DNA from: Phormidium tenue FACHB-886
GTDB lineage: Bacteria; Cyanobacteriota; Cyanobacteriia; Elainellales; Elainellaceae
DNA length: 64,000 nucleotides
Assembly: GCF_014764505.1 (NCBI RefSeq)
Contig: NZ_JACXWX010000007.1
Span: 217,242-281,241 of the forward strand
Reading direction: 5' to 3'
Under the pieces are notes generated by a model. The model was not told the origin of the DNA and did not search any database. It saw only the letters and a list, made by a program, of their open reading frames with translations. The position numbers and the translations under genes are program-made. This document shows positions 1-8,634 of this stretch, piece by piece (position 1 is the first letter of the stretch; the number at the start of each line of letters is the position of its first letter).

Positions 1-187
1 AGCTAATTTCAAGCCCAGTCTCTTGCACCTGCAAGTTCTCAGCGTTGAAGCCACCCAACTTGCCCAACAAAAACCAGGAGTTAAACACTTCTTCCACGTA
101 TTGCCGCTCTGCCTCAGAGGGAATAGTTGTGAACTCAAGCCAAATCCACAGGTCGAAAAAGTCGCACTCGCGAAATTCTACTTTCAT
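1..187 (-). CDS. DUF3531 family protein (N-terminal part, runs off window)
   Basis: A minus-strand reading frame starts with ATG at 185-187 and stays open to the window edge, giving 62 residues. It begins MKVEFRECDFFDLWIWLEF and continues through EEVFNSWFLLGKLGGFNAEN, which I recognise as the conserved N-terminus of DUF3531, a cyanobacterial and plastid family of unknown function. The C-terminal half lies outside the window. The gene starts 36 bp after the pyrD stop on the same strand, so the two are probably co-transcribed. Family recognition is from memory; no function is claimed. Confidence 0.75.
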   Translation of the reverse strand, partial: MKVEFRECDFFDLWIWLEFTTIPSEAERQYVEEVFNSWFLLGKLGGFNAENLQVQETGLEIS

Positions 188-223
188 AATTTAATCCCAA
201 ACTACCTCTCTATCCTGCCACTT

Positions 224-1369
224 TCACGCTTGCCTCACCGCCAGCCCGATCCCCTCCTCCAGCGATTCCAGCCCTGCCGCTTCCAGCTTCTGGCTCACCC
301 CCTCCAGAACTCGCCGCACCATCCACGGACCTTCATAAATCCAGCCTGTATAAACCTGCAGCAGGCTGGCTCCCGCCGTAATTTTTTCCCAGGCATCTTC
401 GGCAGTAAAAACGCCGCCCACGCCCACAATCGGCAGCGTCCCGTTGGTTTTCTCATAGATAAACTGAATTACTTCAGTAGAACGCTGCCGCAGCGGTGCA
501 CCGCTAATGCCACCTCCCTCCTCAACAATAGGATTGCCATTCACCCATGCAGTCTTCAGCCGATCGCGGCGGATCGTTGTATTGGTGGCAATGATGCCTG
601 CGAGCTGATGCGTCTGTGCCAAAGCAATTACATCTGCGATCGCCTCCCACTCCAAATCGGGCGCGATCTTCACCAGCATCGGCTTTTCCCCTTGATTTTC
701 TTGCTGCAACCTTGCCAGAATCAGATCAAGCTGATCGGTGGCTTGCAGCGATCGCAGCCCCGGCGTATTGGGAGACGACACATTCACCACGAAATAATCG
801 CCCCACGCTTTCAGCAGCCGAAAGCTGCCCAAGTAGTCTTCGGCTGCCAGTTCCAGCGGTGTCACCTTCGACTTGCCCAAATTCACGCCTAAGGGAATGC
901 GGCGTTCGTGGCTCCCCAGCTTTTCCAATCTTGTTGCTAGCGCCGCCGCTCCCTGGTTATTGAAGCCCATCCGATTGAGTGCAGCTTGGTCGATCGGCAA
1001 GCGAAACAGACGGGGTTTAGGGTTGCCGGGCTGCCCATGAAAGGTGACAGTACCCATCTCCGCGAAGCCAAAGCCAAAGCGATCCCAAACGCCTGCCGCT
1101 ACGCCGTCTTTGTCAAATCCGGCGGCTAAGCCGACTGGGTTCTCAAACGTCAGTCCCCAAAGTGTTTGTCGTAGCGCTGAATTCTGAACGGTGCAGGTGT
1201 GCTGCAGCCAGTGGTTCAGGGAAAATTTTAGAGGATCGATCGATGAATTGACTGTTCCTAACCAGTTCAGCAACCGTAACGTTTGCTGATGGGCAACTTC
1301 TGGATCCACCTTCAGCCCAGAAAATAGCAGCGGACGCAAGACCGATTGATAAAGATCCAGTTGATTCAA
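224..1369 (-). CDS. pyrD: Quinone-dependent dihydroorotate dehydrogenase
   Basis: PyrD oxidises dihydroorotate to orotate with a quinone as electron acceptor, the fourth step of UMP synthesis, at the inner face of the membrane. At 381 residues it has the length of class 2 enzymes, including the N-terminal membrane-associating extension. Visible hallmarks are [13 protein letters not shown] (FMN site), [30 protein letters not shown], the active-site region [13 protein letters not shown] with its catalytic serine, and [15 protein letters not shown] near the C-terminus. The DUF3531 gene follows on the same strand. The later pathway enzyme pyrF lies 20 kb away, so the pyrimidine genes are scattered, as is usual in cyanobacteria. 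Confidence 0.95.
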   Translation of the reverse strand: MNQLDLYQSVLRPLLFSGLKVDPEVAHQQTLRLLNWLGTVNSSIDPLKFSLNHWLQHTCTVQNSALRQTLWGLTFENPVGLAAGFDKDGVAAGVWDRFGFGFAEMGTVTFHGQPGNPKPRLFRLPIDQAALNRMGFNNQGAAALATRLEKLGSHERRIPLGVNLGKSKVTPLELAAEDYLGSFRLLKAWGDYFVVNVSSPNTPGLRSLQATDQLDLILARLQQENQGEKPMLVKIAPDLEWEAIADVIALAQTHQLAGIIATNTTIRRDRLKTAWVNGNPIVEEGGGISGAPLRQRSTEVIQFIYEKTNGTLPIVGVGGVFTAEDAWEKITAGASLLQVYTGWIYEGPWMVRRVLEGVSQKLEAAGLESLEEGIGLAVRQA

Positions 1370-1706
1370 GGAAATGACTCCTGCTCCCTCAATACGGGAA
1401 ATCCCAGACAGATAGTGAGCTGCTGACTTAGGGCACTCTAAAAAGGATGAATAAGCAAAAGGGTAAATGCACCCAATTCACATAAAAATTTTAGGAATTT
1501 TAGCAGGACAATTGCAGGCACCTGTCCCAGTCAGGCGATCGATCCTAGAACCCTTCACCCTTACCAGCACAACACCATTAACAAATAAATAACAAAGTAA
1601 CAACAAACAAAGCAATTGAATTGTCCTTACATCAATTTTCTCACATCCCCCAATCAAAGCTGAGAGGTTGACCCAGTGAGTTACGGAGGCTAGGAGTTAG
1701 CTTGGC
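1370..1706. other. Intergenic region between divergent pyrD and GAF gene
   Basis: This 337-bp spacer must hold the promoters of pyrD (leftward) and of the GAF-domain gene (rightward). It contains an A-rich, C-poor stretch at about 1570-1620. I see no convincing sigma-70 boxes, no small ORF and no RNA gene. Confidence 0.5.
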
Positions 1707-4499
1707 ATGGGTGTTCAGAAGGAGTCGAGCCACGAAAAACAGTTAATTGCCCTTGGGCGGGCTCTTCAGGCATTACGAGAAGGAGAGTTGCCCGATGATC
1801 TGGTCAAAATTGCGCTGGATTACCTTCAAGCAGAGTTTGGCTATGCGCTAATCTGGCTGGGACTGTATGAGAATACTGAGCACCGTCTAGCTGGTAAAGG
1901 GGGCGCGACTCCTGGCGGCGACACCGCTTTTCTCAAGCAGAAAATTAGCCTCAATCCGGGCGATATTCTAGAGCAGGTAGTAATCCAGCAGCGCCCGATG
2001 GGAGTCCCCGATCTCCGTGAAGAAGCTCGTGCCGGAGAGTGGCGTAAAGCCGCCCAAAAGTATGGCATTCAAGGCACAATTATTTTTCCAATTCGCCACA
2101 AAGACCGTTGTTTTGGTGTGGTGCTGCTGGGTTCTACCCTCTGGGGAACTTCACCCCACGCCGACGAAAAAGCCCGTCTGTCAATGCTGCTAGGGACACT
2201 GGCAGATGCCTTCCAGGAGATCGACATTGAGCAGCAGCGTCAGCGAACCAAGCGCCCTGATCAACCCTTGCTGAATTTGCTGGACAGGCTACGATCGCTG
2301 CCTGCACTACAAAAGCGGCTTGAAGCCGTAGTCGATGAGACTCACCGCTTCGTCAAGCCTGACCGTACTAACATCTACTGGTACGAGCCACAGCAGCGCT
2401 ACTTCTGGAAACGGCACGGCACCCGCTCGCCTGATTCGCCGACGGATCTAAAAATCCTGGCGCAGGCAGTCAACGGCTTCTACCAAACCCTGACGGCAGA
2501 CCAGCTCGTGACAATTGGCGAAGCCCACAGCTCCCTCAAAACCGATGTCACCGGACGGCTGATGCAGCAAATTCAGGCGCAGTCGCTGATTGCTGCTCCA
2601 ATTTTGTTTCAAGGCGAACTACACGGCTTCTTGACCGTAGAAGGCAACGACGCCCGCATCTGGACAGAAGCGGAAAAAAATTACGTGCGCGGCGTTGCCC
2701 AACTGCTGGCGCTAACGGCTCCTCTAGAAAAGCTAGAAGCCACAATTCAGCAGGTGAAATGTGACCAAGCCCTAACTACTGAAGTTACCCGCGCCCTCTA
2801 TACCGAAGAAGACTGGCGCACCATGCTAAAAACCTGTGCCAGCCAGCTTTGCCAGCGGCTCACCGTTGAGCGATTTCTGCTGCTGCTCTATGACGCCGAT
2901 CTCAAGAAATTTGAGATCCACTACCAGCAGCAAACTTCGCCCCGCAAGCCGATCGCCACTACTCTGGGCGACCTTAACGCAGTAGACTGGCAGATGCTAG
3001 AGCGCAGCACCGAAGCCGTCAGCATCGAAAATTTGGAAGAAGACCTGAAGCTGATGGCATGGCGGCAAGCATTTCTGAATCTAGACGTGCGATCGCTTTT
3101 AGTCTGTGGTACTGCAATTGGGAAACCCCTTGAAGGGCTAATTATCCTGGCACACGAAGCTCCCCGCAGTTGGAGCCGCAGCGAGCGGGAGCTACTCAAA
3201 ACCGTGAGCCAGCAACTCGGGCTCTTGCTGCACCAGCATCAGCTCCAACGCCAGAGCGACCGCCTCAACAAAACGCATGAGGCGATCGAGCGGGGGCTAG
3301 CAATACTCCAGCAGCAGCACCAGCTTTCCGCCCTAGAACGAGCCGCCACAGAACAAATTGCCCAGCTGCTGCAATCACCGCTCACTGCACTAATCACCTG
3401 GCAACCTAGACAGAAAAAAGCCAAAGTTACAGCCCCCGTGATTACCAAGCGCCCTTTTGCGATCGCAGAAGAGGCTGCCATTCCCATCCACACCGATCTA
3501 CTAGTGCAGTGGGCGCTGCAAAGCCAGGATTTTCTGATTATTAGCAGCAACAATCTACCGCCTGAAACACGCCACTGGCTAAACGGCACTGAGATTGGGC
3601 AAGTGCTAGTACTGACGCTCCGCACCTCGCCCGACCACGAACCCTGCGCCATCATCTTGGTGGCAGATGCCGCTGAGCGGACTTGGACAGAGCAGCAGCT
3701 TAAGGCATTTCAAACGCTAGTCAATCAGTTTGCTTGGTGTCGGCGATATTTAACATTGACAGAAACTTTGCTGGCACAGCGCAACAGCTTGGGACAGCTC
3801 AACTGGTACAAGCAGCGCCGCCTAGAAGAAACCCACCGCATCCTCAATGTGGCAGTACGCCGTCTCAACGAACTTAGCCATCGAAAAGACGATGTTTCTA
3901 GCCTGCGCTATCAGCAAATTTTGCGACATATGGGCAGCACCCTTACGGGACTAACCCCCGTATTGAAGCAAGAACAGTGGCAGCTTCAAAGCGAGCGAGA
4001 AGCAATGCCGCTAGTCAGCCTGCTGCGACGATCGCTAGAACGGCTAGACGCGCTGATCAAGCAGCGGCAGCTCTGGTCACAGGTTCATAGTGATGCCAAC
4101 GTTACCGTTGGGGGTGATGTCGCCAAAATTGAGTTTGTGCTGCTAGAAGTGCTGATGTCTGCCTGTTTGCGGTCGCCTACCAGCGGACGACTAGACATCT
4201 GGTGTCAGCAAGCCAATCCACACTGGCTGGAACTATCCATTACCGATAGCGGTGCGGTCGATGCGAGCCTACTAAAAGAGTTGGAGCAAGGGCGATCGAG
4301 CGATCTGCTTGTTCCCTCCACGCTAGACCACCCTCCTGGGCTTCACCTTGCCATCTGTAAGTCCATAATGGAGCGGATGGGCGGCGAGTTTAACCTCTAT
4401 ACACTAGAAGACAATCGCATCGTCAGCCGACTGTTAATTCCGATCGCGGTTGGTGTTCCATCGATGCAGCATAGCCAAGTGGAGACTAGCTTTTTTTGA
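1707..4499 (+). CDS. Multi-GAF protein with degenerate histidine-kinase C-terminus
   Basis: This 930-residue soluble protein has four GAF-like blocks (about residues 20-190, 200-350, 360-510 and 540-690), followed by a helical region and a GHKL-type ATPase-like domain from about 790. In the C-terminal domain a G1-like DSG and a G2-like GLHLAICKSIMERMGG can be seen. The N box is degenerate (EVLMSACL where NLLxNA is expected), and I find no HE/HN phosphoacceptor motif in the preceding helices. It therefore resembles a sensor pseudo-kinase rather than an active autokinase. No cysteine in a phytochrome or CBCR context stands out. It is a single gene, divergent from pyrD. The ligand is unknown. 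Confidence 0.75.
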   Translation: MGVQKESSHEKQLIALGRALQALREGELPDDLVKIALDYLQAEFGYALIWLGLYENTEHRLAGKGGATPGGDTAFLKQKISLNPGDILEQVVIQQRPMGVPDLREEARAGEWRKAAQKYGIQGTIIFPIRHKDRCFGVVLLGSTLWGTSPHADEKARLSMLLGTLADAFQEIDIEQQRQRTKRPDQPLLNLLDRLRSLPALQKRLEAVVDETHRFVKPDRTNIYWYEPQQRYFWKRHGTRSPDSPTDLKILAQAVNGFYQTLTADQLVTIGEAHSSLKTDVTGRLMQQIQAQSLIAAPILFQGELHGFLTVEGNDARIWTEAEKNYVRGVAQLLALTAPLEKLEATIQQVKCDQALTTEVTRALYTEEDWRTMLKTCASQLCQRLTVERFLLLLYDADLKKFEIHYQQQTSPRKPIATTLGDLNAVDWQMLERSTEAVSIENLEEDLKLMAWRQAFLNLDVRSLLVCGTAIGKPLEGLIILAHEAPRSWSRSERELLKTVSQQLGLLLHQHQLQRQSDRLNKTHEAIERGLAILQQQHQLSALERAATEQIAQLLQSPLTALITWQPRQKKAKVTAPVITKRPFAIAEEAAIPIHTDLLVQWALQSQDFLIISSNNLPPETRHWLNGTEIGQVLVLTLRTSPDHEPCAIILVADAAERTWTEQQLKAFQTLVNQFAWCRRYLTLTETLLAQRNSLGQLNWYKQRRLEETHRILNVAVRRLNELSHRKDDVSSLRYQQILRHMGSTLTGLTPVLKQEQWQLQSEREAMPLVSLLRRSLERLDALIKQRQLWSQVHSDANVTVGGDVAKIEFVLLEVLMSACLRSPTSGRLDIWCQQANPHWLELSITDSGAVDASLLKELEQGRSSDLLVPSTLDHPPGLHLAICKSIMERMGGEFNLYTLEDNRIVSRLLIPIAVGVPSMQHSQVETSFF

Positions 4500-4795
4500 G
4501 ACGGTGCTTTATGGTTGCACCCAGCTGGATCTCAGTAAGAATACTGACAATTCCCCACTGGCAATTTCCGGCTACCCACCATAGCGCTACACCAGTTCAT
4601 TGGGACAAATGCAGTGCTACACCAACCCTGGTCATCTATTCACAGAAAGTACTCCAGAAATGGGAACACTAGGCTAGTAGCTGCCGATTGTTCGCTTGAT
4701 GAACTTGCTGTATAGCAACCTGACTTCTGCTGCTGCCTACTGTAATAAAGAGTAAGACCCAAAGCCCTCGTTCTAACTGTTTACTTCTTTCACCC

Positions 4796-5116
4796 ATGGC
4801 ATTAAACCTACAAATTATTAAACCCTCTGGAATTCTAGACGGAACCCAAGCGAACCATTTTCGGACTGAAGTTGCTGAAGCGGTTGACAGCGGCAGCAAT
4901 ATGATTCTGGTGAACCTTAAAGACGTTCCCTTCATGGATAGCTCTGGACTGGCAGCACTGGTGCTGGCGCTGAAAACTGTACGCGCAGCCGGGGGCAAGC
5001 TGTGCGTCTGTTCGGTTAACGATCAGGTACACATGCTGTTTGAACTGACTAGCATGAACCGGGTTTTTGAGATTTTTGCCGATCAAGAAGCGTTCAACCA
5101 GGCGTTTGGTTTCTGA
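4796..5116 (+). CDS. STAS-domain anti-sigma factor antagonist
   Basis: This 106-residue protein is a single STAS domain of the SpoIIAA/RsbV type. The phosphoacceptor loop VPFMDSSGLAAL is intact, with Ser49 aligning with the phosphorylated serine of SpoIIAA. Such proteins bind a serine kinase or anti-sigma factor when dephosphorylated and are released when phosphorylated. The neighbouring convergent gene encodes a PP2C phosphatase of the type that dephosphorylates these antagonists. The 3' ends of the two genes overlap by 23 bp. No anti-sigma kinase is encoded nearby, so the third partner must lie elsewhere. Confidence 0.88.
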   Translation: MALNLQIIKPSGILDGTQANHFRTEVAEAVDSGSNMILVNLKDVPFMDSSGLAALVLALKTVRAAGGKLCVCSVNDQVHMLFELTSMNRVFEIFADQEAFNQAFGF

Positions 5117-6230
5117 AGCAAACTCGCAGCAAGGATAGGTCATCGTTGAATGTCTGCACATCGCTTTCTGCCTGAATTTTTGCCAGAACTGCATCAAGGC
5201 TCGTCTTGGAATCAAGGCTAACCAGCAGCTCAATAAAAGAATCCAGCCCCCATGTGCTGCTGGGCTGGTTCAGTTCATAAATACCGTCGCTGTAGATATA
5301 CAGGACACTTTCAGCAGGAATCGTTAGGCAAGCGCTAGTAAATGTGGCATCAGTCATCATGCCGATCGGTAAACAGGGTGTCCGCAGCTGCAGAGCTGCA
5401 TCAAATTGATTTGGGGCAATCAGAACGGCGGGCGGATGCCCAGCGCTGGCATAGGTGAGCTGACGATCGGCGGGGCGATAAACGCCATACCAAATTGTGA
5501 AATACTTTTCGTTCTGGCCGCTCATCTGAAACCGATCGTTTAGCCCTAAAAGCACGGATCCTGGATCTCGAAAATCTACGTTGGGTAGCGAGCGCGATCT
5601 CAGCAGATTCAACACCATAATCGAAGGGAGCGCCGCACCCAGCCCGTGCCCTGACACGTCTAATAGATAAAAGGCTAAGTGATCCTCATCAAGCCAAAAG
5701 TAGTCAAAGCAATCACCCCCTAGCTGGCTGGAGGGGATGAAACGAGCCTCAATGCTGATCGCGCCTGAGAGCGGCGCTGGCAACAGGGCAGTGACGTAGG
5801 CGGCAGCTTCGGCTAGCTCTGCCTCCAACCGCTGCTTTTGCATCTGCAAATCTTGATTGAGCTGGTGCAACCGCAGTCCTGCCCTGACTCGTGCTTGCAG
5901 CTCGGCGATGTCGATCGGCTTTGACAAAAAATCATCTGCGCCCGTGTTTAGACCTCGGACGCGATCGGCAATACCATCCCGTGAAGTCAGCAGAATAAAG
6001 AAAGTTGTACATAGCTCTGGATTAGCCTTGAGCCTGCGGCAAACCGTCAAGCCATCTACTGCAGGCATCATCCAATCGCAGACAATGAGGGCAGGCTGAA
6101 CCGCTTGTGCTTTTGCAATACCTTCCTGACCATCAGCGGCTAAAGTGACTTCATGCCCCTGGTTTTGTAATGCCCGTTGAATCACCACACGAATCAGCGG
6201 ATCGTCATCTATAACCAGAATCTTTGACAT
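5094..6230 (-). CDS. Response regulator with SpoIIE/RsbU-type PP2C phosphatase domain
   Basis: The protein has 378 residues. Residues 1-120 form a receiver with Asp8/Asp9, phosphoacceptor Asp52, Thr82 and Lys104 all present. A short coiled linker (about 125-165) leads to a SpoIIE-type phosphatase domain with the metal-binding motifs GGDCFDYFW and DVSGHGLGAA and a C-terminal SDGIYE. The architecture is that of RsbU-like phosphatases controlled by a histidine kinase, which remove phosphate from STAS antagonists. The STAS gene that converges on it is the obvious candidate substrate. The 23-bp overlap of the two 3' ends means the full-length transcripts are antisense to one another there. Confidence 0.9.
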   Translation of the reverse strand: MSKILVIDDDPLIRVVIQRALQNQGHEVTLAADGQEGIAKAQAVQPALIVCDWMMPAVDGLTVCRRLKANPELCTTFFILLTSRDGIADRVRGLNTGADDFLSKPIDIAELQARVRAGLRLHQLNQDLQMQKQRLEAELAEAAAYVTALLPAPLSGAISIEARFIPSSQLGGDCFDYFWLDEDHLAFYLLDVSGHGLGAALPSIMVLNLLRSRSLPNVDFRDPGSVLLGLNDRFQMSGQNEKYFTIWYGVYRPADRQLTYASAGHPPAVLIAPNQFDAALQLRTPCLPIGMMTDATFTSACLTIPAESVLYIYSDGIYELNQPSSTWGLDSFIELLVSLDSKTSLDAVLAKIQAESDVQTFNDDLSLLRVCFRNQTPG

Positions 6231-6336
6231 AAAGGCGCAGCCGTCAAAGCAAGCGAACGAGGTTTCCTTGGTTGATCGAAAACCCTATTTTAGCCACCCT
6301 TTCTTGGTTTTGGCAGAGGATTGACCGCTTCATTAT

Positions 6337-7179
6337 TTATTCTGGCTGCTTGCCTGCGGTCATGGCTGCCAAAACGGCTTGTTGGCTTACCTGAGCATAA
6401 ACAGCTCTAAAATATTCTAAAATTTGCTGCGATGCTGCCGATTGATTGGCGGTGCCCTCCGGTTTAAGGGGAATTGCACCCAAGACATCCAACACTGTTT
6501 CGCTGCTGGGGGATGGAGCTACCACCACCAACGAAGGCTCTAGCTGTTCGTTGTAATGCCAGAACGCTTCTGGATTAATTGGCTGATCGCCTGCCTCGGT
6601 CTGCTCTTCCGGTACTGCGGTGTTGGTCTCAGAGCCGGCGCTGCGAAGTTGCCGGAGCGCTGTGATGATCTGCTCTTTGGCACGACCGCGCAGCTGGAAT
6701 AAGACAAATGGATCTTCGCTGAAGCGATCGCCTAGCAGATAATAGACTGCGCCAATATGTTTACAGGGATTCGCCGGATCAGGACAAGAGCATTTGCTGT
6801 GGATATCAAACTTTGTATACGGGAACAGGCTCAACCCATTTGCCGTAAAGACTTCTTCAATGTTCTGGGGCATTTCGCCAGAGAGCAGCTTTGCCGAAAA
6901 AATGGCTCGTTCTGCCATTGATTCAATCACATATTGCCACTGCTCATCATCAAATGGATCAAGCGACAGTGAAACTTTGTAAGGTTCTGGAGCTGTTCCC
7001 TGCACCAATGCCGAAACTTTAGCCCCCCGAAACTCTAACTGCAGCACATTTCCTTGACGGGCATAGTTTCGTGCCCGCTCTAGCCGCCGCCGCCAGCCAA
7101 ACGACTCAAGCACATCGACCCAGCGCTGTGCCCACCATTCCCGGCTTGTTTGTGTATCGTAGGGGGTTGAATTAGTCAT
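6337..7179 (-). CDS. SWIM zinc-finger domain protein
   Basis: This 280-residue protein has a SWIM-type zinc site near residue 130: CSCPDPANPCKHIGAVYYLL, which fits C-x-C-x6-C-x-H. SWIM fingers bind DNA or protein. In cyanobacteria such proteins are commonly associated with SNF2-type helicases, but no helicase lies in this window. The gene starts 41 bp downstream of the methyltransferase on the same strand, so they may be one transcription unit. The residue 190-240 region is acidic and polar and looks like a linker. Confidence 0.85.
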   Translation of the reverse strand: MTNSTPYDTQTSREWWAQRWVDVLESFGWRRRLERARNYARQGNVLQLEFRGAKVSALVQGTAPEPYKVSLSLDPFDDEQWQYVIESMAERAIFSAKLLSGEMPQNIEEVFTANGLSLFPYTKFDIHSKCSCPDPANPCKHIGAVYYLLGDRFSEDPFVLFQLRGRAKEQIITALRQLRSAGSETNTAVPEEQTEAGDQPINPEAFWHYNEQLEPSLVVVAPSPSSETVLDVLGAIPLKPEGTANQSAASQQILEYFRAVYAQVSQQAVLAAMTAGKQPE

Positions 7180-7220
7180 GGCTTGTCGTAGGGCGATCGC
7201 TTCGTTGCCCTGATCATAGC

Positions 7221-8435
7221 TCAGCAGTCTGATCGCTCAGCGGCTAACTGCCCCAGTCGCAGCAGAATCAACTGCTGCTGCTGCAGCTTCCGCACCGTCG
7301 TCAGATCCAGCTCAATCTCCCGCAAAATTTCTCCCACCGATCGGGTTTGGTTGCCATCGCAGGCTTTCATAAACTGCCACTCCGGCTCAGTTAGATTAAT
7401 AATCTGGTAGTCATAGTTGAACAAACAGCGGCTTTCCCACCCCTCCATACAGGTGCTGCGATCGGGAATAGCAGCCAGCAGCGCTGCATCAGTTGACCAA
7501 TCTGCGCGGGGCAGCGGCGCGCGTCCCAGGAAAAACTCGTAATGGGCGATTGTTTCTGGATCAAGCAGCTCAATCAGGCGGTAGCGTTGCCGATCGCTCA
7601 GCCCTCTGGCTCGCTCCAGCAAATCAGGCGCCTTGCTCAAAAGCCGCTCTAGTTCCCAGACCTTGGGGTTGGAAAAACCAATAAACTCCAATCCTGAAGC
7701 GTCAATCAGTTCAAACAGCGTATTAATGTTGTAATCGATCTCCTGGGGATGAACATACATATCCGCAAAGCATTCATCCTTTTTATTCTCCAGCGACCAC
7801 CGCTCCTGTTCGCGGCGAACCAGCCGATTCGTTTCAGGCAGCGAGGCAAAAATCTGTCGCCCCACCCGTACCCCATCCTGGTAATCCCCTCGTTGATCAC
7901 CCTGCAATAGCGCGATCGCCTGCTGCATCAATTTAATCTCCCAGCGCCCCAGCTCACCATATACAAAGATGTGCATCAAGCCACCTGGAGCCAGCTTTTG
8001 GGCTAACGCCTGGATGCCGCGAATCGGGTCGGGCGTATGATGCAAAACGCCAACACAGTTGATCAAATCAAACTCGCCCGCTAGCTGATCCACATCAAAC
8101 AAGCTGAGCTGTTGAAACTGGACGCGATCGGCTCCGGAGCGCTGACACCGTTCTTGGGCAACAGCCAGCGTGCCCGCACTTAAATCAATGCCGATTACCT
8201 GTGCCTGCGGATTGAGATGCACCAGGTATTCAGTGCCCACGCCAGAGCCACAGCCTGCATCCAAAATGCGGATCGCCAGGCGATCGGGCTTTTGTCCCGT
8301 GCAGAAGGCATGTGCTGCTGCCCAGTTCCAGCGCCAGTTGTAGCCGGGCGGCGGCTCGTCTAAGATTGGCTCTGGCGGAAAGGGATAGGTGTCGTAGAGT
8401 TTGGCGACGGCGGCGCTAATGGCTTGGTCAGACAT
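7221..8435 (-). CDS. Class I SAM-dependent methyltransferase
   Basis: The protein has 404 residues. The SAM-binding motif I ILDAGCGSGVGTEYL lies near residue 57. It is followed by VIGIDLSAGTLAVAQER (acidic end of strand 2) and NCVGVLHHTPDPIRGIQ (motif IV region). About 200 residues follow the Rossmann domain, ending in a helical C-terminus that may be a substrate-recognition or winged-helix module. The substrate cannot be told from sequence. It is divergent from uvrC and shares a 200-bp promoter region with it. Confidence 0.8.
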   Translation of the reverse strand: MSDQAISAAVAKLYDTYPFPPEPILDEPPPGYNWRWNWAAAHAFCTGQKPDRLAIRILDAGCGSGVGTEYLVHLNPQAQVIGIDLSAGTLAVAQERCQRSGADRVQFQQLSLFDVDQLAGEFDLINCVGVLHHTPDPIRGIQALAQKLAPGGLMHIFVYGELGRWEIKLMQQAIALLQGDQRGDYQDGVRVGRQIFASLPETNRLVRREQERWSLENKKDECFADMYVHPQEIDYNINTLFELIDASGLEFIGFSNPKVWELERLLSKAPDLLERARGLSDRQRYRLIELLDPETIAHYEFFLGRAPLPRADWSTDAALLAAIPDRSTCMEGWESRCLFNYDYQIINLTEPEWQFMKACDGNQTRSVGEILREIELDLTTVRKLQQQQLILLRLGQLAAERSDC

Positions 8436-8634
8436 GAATTAAGACCGGGTGTAGGGAGGCAGCATTTCTGAGTGTATCGAAAAAGGGGCACTGCCGATCT
8501 GCTGTTCTGACTGGAGAGTGATGCGATCGCTCCTTCCCCATTCGGCTTTACCCCTCCCTGCAATTTAACCCGCCACAGTATCCTTAAGATATTGGTGTAC
8601 TAGCGCCTCATGTACCCTTCTTCTCTTACTGCCT

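Noticed and set aside
23..892. Long plus-strand frame antisense to pyrD
   Set aside because: It covers the end of pyrD, has no recognisable family and is rich in Cys, His and Arg as expected of a shadow frame.
4562..4625. Repeated GCTACACCA before the STAS gene
   Set aside because: Only two short imperfect copies in an otherwise ordinary spacer; not enough to call a regulatory repeat.
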